A DNA stretch of 39,740 bases from Penium margaritaceum (taxonomy: Eukaryota > Streptophyta > Zygnematophyceae > Desmidiales > Peniaceae), in the NCBI GenBank assembly GCA_023375785.1, contig SZWC01003846.1, forward strand, positions 10,110 through 49,849, read 5' to 3'. Below are positions 35,528-39,740 of the stretch, piece after piece. Below the pieces are notes generated by a model. It did no database searches, was not told the DNA's origin, and saw only the letters and a program-made list of their open reading frames with translations. The first letter of the stretch is position 1. The number at the start of each line of letters is the position of its first letter. The translations under genes were made by a program, and so were the position numbers.

Positions 35528-35771
35528 AAACACAATGGTCAGAAACACAATGGTCAGAAACACACTGGTCAGAAAGACACTGGTCAGGAACACAGTGGTC
35601 AGGAACACACTGGTCAGAAACACGGTGGTCAGGAACACAGTGGTCAGAAACACAATGGTCAGAAACACAATGGTCAGAAACACACTGGTCAGAAAGACAC
35701 TGGTCAGGAACACAGTGGTCAGGAACACACTGGTCAGAAACACGGTGGTCAGGAACACAGTGGTCAGAAAC
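35528..35771 (+). repeat. 120-bp (8-mer) doublet
   Basis: Bases 35528-35651 match those 120 further on. Markers are AAAGACACTGGTCAGGAAC and CACGGTGGTCAGGAAC. Confidence 0.92.
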
Positions 35772-36099
35772 GCAGTGGTAAAAAACACAATGGTTTGAGA
35801 CACAATGGTCAGAAACACACTAGTTAGAAGCACACTGGTCTGAAACACAGTGGTCAGAAACACACTGGTCAGAATCACAGTAGTCAGAAACATATTGGTC
35901 AGAATCACAGTGGTCAGAAACACACTGGCCAGAAACACGGTGGTCAGAAACACGGTGGTCAGAAACACGGTGGTCAGAAACACGGTGGTCAGAAACCCAG
36001 CAGTCAGAAACACAGTTGTTAGAAACACACTCTTCAGAAACACACCGATCGGAAACACAGTGGTTAGAAACACAGTGGTCAGAAACACAATGGTCAGAA

Positions 36100-36415
36100 A
36101 CACAGTGGTCCGACACACAGTGGTCAGAAACACCGTCGTCAGAAACACACTGGTCAAAATAAAGTGGTCAGAAACACAGTGGTCAGAAACACAGTGGTCC
36201 GAAACACAGTGGTCAGAAACACAGTGGTCAGAAACACAGTGGTCCGACACACAGTGGTCAGAAACACCGTCGTCAGAAACACACTGGTCAAAATAAAGTG
36301 GTCAGAAACACAGTGGTCAGAAACACAGTGGTCCGAAACACAGTGGTCAGAAACACCGTCGTCAGAAACACACTGGTCAAAATAAAGTGGTCAGAAACAC
36401 CGTGGTCAGAAACAC
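36100..36415 (+). repeat. Three-copy repeat with unequal spacing (134 and 89 bp)
   Basis: The 14-bp unit TGGTCAAAATAAAG occurs three times (CAAAATAAAG at 36155, 36289 and 36378). The first interval is 134 bp and the second 89 bp, so the last block lacks exactly three units. CACCGTCGTCAG precedes each copy. Confidence 0.9.
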
Positions 36416-37139
36416 ATTAGTCAGAATCACAGTGGTCAGAAACACAGCGGTCAGAAACACACTGGTGAGAAACACACTGGACAGAAACACACTTATCAGG
36501 GACACACTGGTCAGAAACACAGTGGTCGTACACACAGTGGTCAGAAAATCACTGGTCAGAAACACACTGGTCAGAAACAAGGTGGTGAAAAACTTAGTGC
36601 TCAGAAACACAGTGGTCATAATTGCAATGGTCAGAGGCATAGTGGTCAGAAACACAGCTGTAAGAAACACACTGGTCAGAACACTGCGGTCAGAAACACA
36701 GTGGTCAGAAACACACTGGTCAGAAACGCAGTGGTCAGAAACGCAGTGGTCAGAAACACAGTGGTCAGAAACACAGTGGTCAGAAACACAGTGGTCAGAA
36801 ACACAATGGTTTGAAACACAATGTTCATAAACACACTGGTCAGAAACACACTAGTCAGAAGCACACTGGTCTGAAACACAGTGGTCATAAACACACTGGT
36901 CAGAAACACAGTGGTCAGAAACACACTGGTCAGAATCACAGTAGTCAGAAACACATTGGTCAGAATCACAGTGGTCAGAAGCACACTGGCCAGAAACACA
37001 GTGGTCAGAAACGAGGTGGTCAGAAACCCAGCAGTCGGAAACACAGTTCTAAGAAACAAACTGCTCAGAAACACACCGATCAGAAACACAGTGGTTAGAA
37101 ACACAGTGGTCAGAAACACAGTGGTCAGAAACACAGTGG

Positions 37140-37310
37140 TCAGAAACACAGTGGTCAGAAACACCATCGTCAGAAACACACTGGTCAGAAATAAGGTGGT
37201 CAGAAACATAGTGGTCAGAAACACAGTAGTCAGAAACACAGTGGTCAGAAACACACTGGTCAGAAACACCATCGTCAGAAACACACTGGTCAGAAAAACA
37301 CTTATCAGAA
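37140..37310 (+). repeat. 105-bp (7-mer) doublet
   Basis: ACACCATCGTCAG recurs (CCATCG at 37164 and 37269). The intervening units differ more than in most doublets, so this is probably an older duplication. Confidence 0.75.
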
Positions 37311-37659
37311 TCACACTGGTCAGAAACACAGTGGTCAGACACACAGTGGTCAGAAACACACTGGTTAGAAACACAGTGGTCAGAAACACAGCGGTCAGAA
37401 ACACACTGGTCAAAGACACACTGGTCAGAGACACGCTGGTCAGAAAAACAGTGGTCATACACACAGTGGTCAGAAACACACTGGTCAAAAACACACTGGT
37501 CAGAAACAGAGTAATCAGAAACTTAGTGCTCAGAAACACAGTGGTCAGAAACACAGTGGTCAGAAACACACTGGTCAGAACACCGTGGTCAGAAACACAG
37601 TGGTCAGAAACACACTGGTCAGAAATGCAGTTGTCAGAACCGCAGTGGTCAGAAACACA

Positions 37660-37875
37660 GTGGTCAAAAACAGAGTGGTCAGAAACACACTAGTGAGAAA
37701 CAAACTCGCTAGAAACACATTGGTCATAAACACACCGGTCAGAAACACAGTGGTCAGAAACACAGTGGTCAAAAACAGAGTGGTCAGAAACACACTAGTG
37801 AGAAACAAACTCGCTAGAAACACATTGGTCATAAACACACCGGTCAGAAACACAGTGGTTAGAAACAAAGTGGTC
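37660..37875 (+). repeat. 105-bp (7-mer) doublet
   Basis: AACTCGCTAGAAACAC recurs (CTCGCTAG at 37705 and 37810), with CACTAGTGAG before and ACACCGG after in both copies. Confidence 0.9.
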
Positions 37876-38092
37876 AGAAACACACTGGTCAGAAACACAC
37901 TGGTCAGAAACACACTGGTCATAAACACACCGGTCAGAAACACAGTGGTTAGAAACACAATGGTCAGAGACACAGTGGTCAGAAACACACTGGTCAGAAA
38001 CACACTGGTCAGAAACACACTGGTCATAAACACACCGGTCAGAAACACAGTGGTTAGAAACACAATGGTCAGAGACACAGTGGTCAGAAACA
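37875..38092 (+). repeat. 105-bp (7-mer) doublet
   Basis: ATAAACACACCGG occurs at 37921 and 38026, followed by GGTTAGAAACACAATGG and AGAGACACAG units in both copies. Confidence 0.9.
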
Positions 38093-38299
38093 CAGTGGTC
38101 AGACACACACTGGTCAAAAAGACACTGGTCAGAAGCACAGTGGTCAGAAACATAGTGGTCAGAAACACAGTGGTAAGAAACACAATGGTCCGAGGCACAG
38201 TGGTCAGAAACACAGTGGTCAAGAACACACTGGTCAAAAACACTGTGGTCACAAACACAGTGGTTAGAAACACACTGGTCAGAAATGCAGTGGTCAGGA

Positions 38300-38520
38300 A
38301 CACAGTGGTCAGAAACACACTGGTCAGAAACACACTGGTCAGAAAAACACTTATCAGAATCACACTGGTCAGAAACACAGTGGTCAGAAACACAGTGGTC
38401 AGAAACACACTGGTCAGAAACACACTGGTCAGAAAAACACTTATCAGAATCACACTGGTCAGAAACACAGTGGTCAGAAACACAGTGGTCAGAAACACAC
38501 TGGTTAGAAACACAGTGGTC
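38300..38520 (+). repeat. 90-bp (6-mer) doublet
   Basis: AGAAAAACACTTATCAGAAT occurs at 38341 and 38431. The same variant pair is also present once near 37292, so it has been dispersed as well as duplicated in place. Confidence 0.9.
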
Positions 38521-38722
38521 AGAAACACGGTGGTCAGAAACACAGTGGTCAGAAATACAGTGGTCAAAAACAGACTGCTAAGAAACACACTGGTCAGAAA
38601 CACAGTGGTCAGAAACACAGTGGTCAGAAACACACTGGTTAGAAACACAGTGGTCAGAAACACGGTGGTCAGAAACACAGTGGTCAGAAATACAGTGGTC
38701 AAAAACAGACTGCTAAGAATTA
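38490..38722 (+). repeat. 135-bp (9-mer) doublet
   Basis: AAACAGACTGCTAAGAA recurs (CAGACTGCTA at 38571 and 38706), preceded by GGTTAG, CACGGTGG and AAATACAG units in both copies. Confidence 0.9.
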
Positions 38723-38844
38723 CACTGGTCAGAAACACACTGGTCAGAAACTTACTGGTCAGAAACACACTGTTCATAAACACACTGGTCAGAAACATAG
38801 TGGTTAGACACACACTGGTCAGAAACATGGTGGTCAGAAAAACA

Positions 38845-39070
38845 GTGGTCAGAAACACACTGGTCAGAAACACAGTGGTCGGAAACATACTGGTCAGAAA
38901 GACAGTGGTCAGAAAAACAGTGGTCAGAAACACACTGGTGAGAAACACAGTGGTCAGAAACACACTGGTCAGAAACACAGTGGTCGGAAACATACTGGTC
39001 AGAAAGACAGTGGTCAGAAAAACAGTGGTCAGAAACACACTGGTGAGAAACACAGTGGTCAGAAACACAG
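38845..39070 (+). repeat. 105-bp (7-mer) doublet
   Basis: GGAAACATACTGG occurs at 38881 and 38986, followed by AAAGACAG, AAAAACAG and GGTGAG units in both copies. Confidence 0.9.
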
Positions 39071-39740
39071 TGGTCGGAAACACAATGGTCAGAAACAGAG
39101 TGGTCAAAATCACAGTGGTCAGAAACTCAGAGGTCAGAAACAAAGTGGTGGGAATGACATTGGTCAGATACACACTTGTCAGAAACACCGTGGTCGGAAA
39201 CACACTAGTCAGAAACACACTGGTCAGAAACACACTGGTCAGAAACATATTGGTCGAAACACACTGGTAAAAAACACACTGGTCTGAAACACACTCGTCA
39301 GAAACACACTGGTCATAAACACACTGGTCAGAAACAGAGTGGTTAGAAACACAACGGTCAGAAACACAGTGGTCAGAAACACCATCGTCAGAAACACACT
39401 GGTCAGAAAAATAGTGGTCAGATACACATTGGTCAGAAACACACTGGTCCGAGGCACAGTGGTCAGAAACACAGTGGTCAGAAACACACTGGTCAGAAAT
39501 ACTGTGGTCACAAACACAGCGGTCAGAAACACACTGGTCAGAAACTTAGTGATCAAAAACACAGTGGTCAGAAAAACAGTGGTCAGAAACCACTGGTGAG
39601 AAACACACTGGTCAGGAACACACTTATCATAATCACACTGGTCTGAAACACAGTGGTTAGAAATACAGTGGTCAGAAACACAGTGGTCAGGAACACACTG
39701 GTGAGAAACACAGTGGTCAGAAACATGGTGGTCAAGAATA

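Larger units (their letters stand above)
1..39740 (+). repeat. 15-bp minisatellite array spanning the whole window
   Basis: The consensus unit is TGGTCAGAAACACAS (S = G or C), written here on the plus strand and always in that orientation. Sixty-base intervals equal four units, so the register can be followed directly. It holds for long stretches and slips only about 70 times, mostly by loss of one base (for example AGAAAC to AGAAC). Common variants are TGGTTAG, TGATCAG, TGGTCAT, TGTTCAG, CACGG and CACTG at fixed unit positions. About 2,640 units are present. Composition is strand-asymmetric: the unit has 6 A but 2 T. No unique flanking sequence is seen at either end, so the array is longer than the window. 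This is a eukaryotic-style tandem repeat; species and chromosomal location cannot be read from it. Confidence 0.98.
33651..39740 (+). repeat. Monomeric units with doublets to right edge
   Basis: No gene. Scattered super-repeat markers recur here (AGTATTCAC at 34334; CTTAGTG at 36593, 37522 and 39545; AAACCCAGCAGTC units near 35993 and 37025). These suggest truncated or rearranged further super-repeat copies, but I could not establish a full colinear copy by eye. The last bases (GGTGGTCAAGAATA) are still within a unit. Confidence 0.78.

Noticed and set aside
32685..35798. Plus-strand open frame of 1,037 codons of VVRNT/LVRNT repeats
   Set aside because: Same repeat arithmetic. The start is merely an ATG produced by the variant CAATGG, and no conserved frame persists into other super-repeat copies.
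31940..36250. Very long minus-strand open frame (1,436 codons) of VFLTT/VFLTS repeats, seeming to be a hydrophobic membrane protein
   Set aside because: It is made only of the 15-bp repeat, overlaps an equally long plus-strand frame, has no non-repeat domain, and ends where a one-base register slip or variant stop occurs. It is long only because this stretch happens to have no indels.
1..39740. Telomeric repeat or known centromeric satellite
   Set aside because: The unit does not match TTAGGG-type telomere repeats. I saw no copy of the CENP-B box core, and the 15-bp unit is unlike alpha-satellite monomers. A centromeric location stays possible but is not shown.
1..39740. Nuclear-receptor half-sites (TGACC on the minus strand in nearly every unit)
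   Set aside because: The hexamer is the TGACCA variant rather than the preferred TGACCT, and the 15-bp spacing is not a standard direct-repeat element. Its presence in every unit is a by-product of the consensus.
1..39740. tRNA, rRNA, insertion sequence or retroelement remnants
   Set aside because: No stretch departs from the 15-bp unit for more than a few bases, so there is no room for any such element. I saw no terminal inverted repeats or poly-A tail.

Overview
This 39,740-base window is one uninterrupted tandem repeat (a minisatellite or satellite block). I find no unique-sequence gene, RNA gene, transposon, CRISPR array or conventional regulatory element in it. The basic unit is 15 bp, TGGTCAGAAACACAS with S = G or C, repeated about 2,640 times in one orientation from the first base to the last. 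The array therefore runs past both ends. A run of 77 N (26376-26452) is an assembly gap. Block size, internal hierarchy and the gap point to a eukaryotic, probably animal, genome assembly, but nothing in the sequence identifies the species or chromosome.

The array has at least three levels. Level 1 is the 15-bp unit: substitutions are very common, but following the repeat register by eye shows only about 70 length-changing events. Level 2 is local amplification of 6-16 neighbouring units. There are four multi-copy higher-order arrays: 165 bp x about 9 at 1002-2525, 105 bp x about 6 at 21658-22317, 150 bp x about 5 at 26811-27557, and 135 bp x about 6 at 34528-35354. There are also over 40 two-copy doublets, mostly of 105 or 120 bp (7 or 8 units). 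Level 3 is a super-repeat of roughly 4.3-5.2 kb, seen as colinear series of rare variant units: a left pair (about 5.4-9.1 kb and 10.5-14.1 kb) and a right series of three (about 20.1-24.5, 24.5-29.2 and 29.2-33.7 kb, the last enlarged by insertions).

Layout: 1-1001 diverged monomers with a 375-bp duplication; 1002-2525 the 165-bp array; 2526-5426 diverged monomers; 5427-9100 left super-repeat copy 1; 9031-10499 linker rich in doublets; 10500-14100 left copy 2; 14101-17888 monomers with doublets; 17889-20130 an indel-rich cassette cluster including a 688-bp-spaced duplication; 20076-24482, 24483-29172 and 29173-33650 right super-repeat copies A, B and C; 33651-39740 monomers with the 135-bp array and fragments of super-repeat markers.

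The unit length is divisible by 3 and only one of the six frames of the consensus contains a stop, so very long open frames appear on both strands, often overlapping. They encode five-residue repeats (VVRNT, WSETQ and GQKHS on plus; VFLTT and CVSDH on minus). I judge all of them artefacts of repeat arithmetic and list none as a gene. Boundaries below were found by eye from diagnostic variant units and are good to a few bases for doublets and higher-order arrays, but only to about 100 bp or more for super-repeats.
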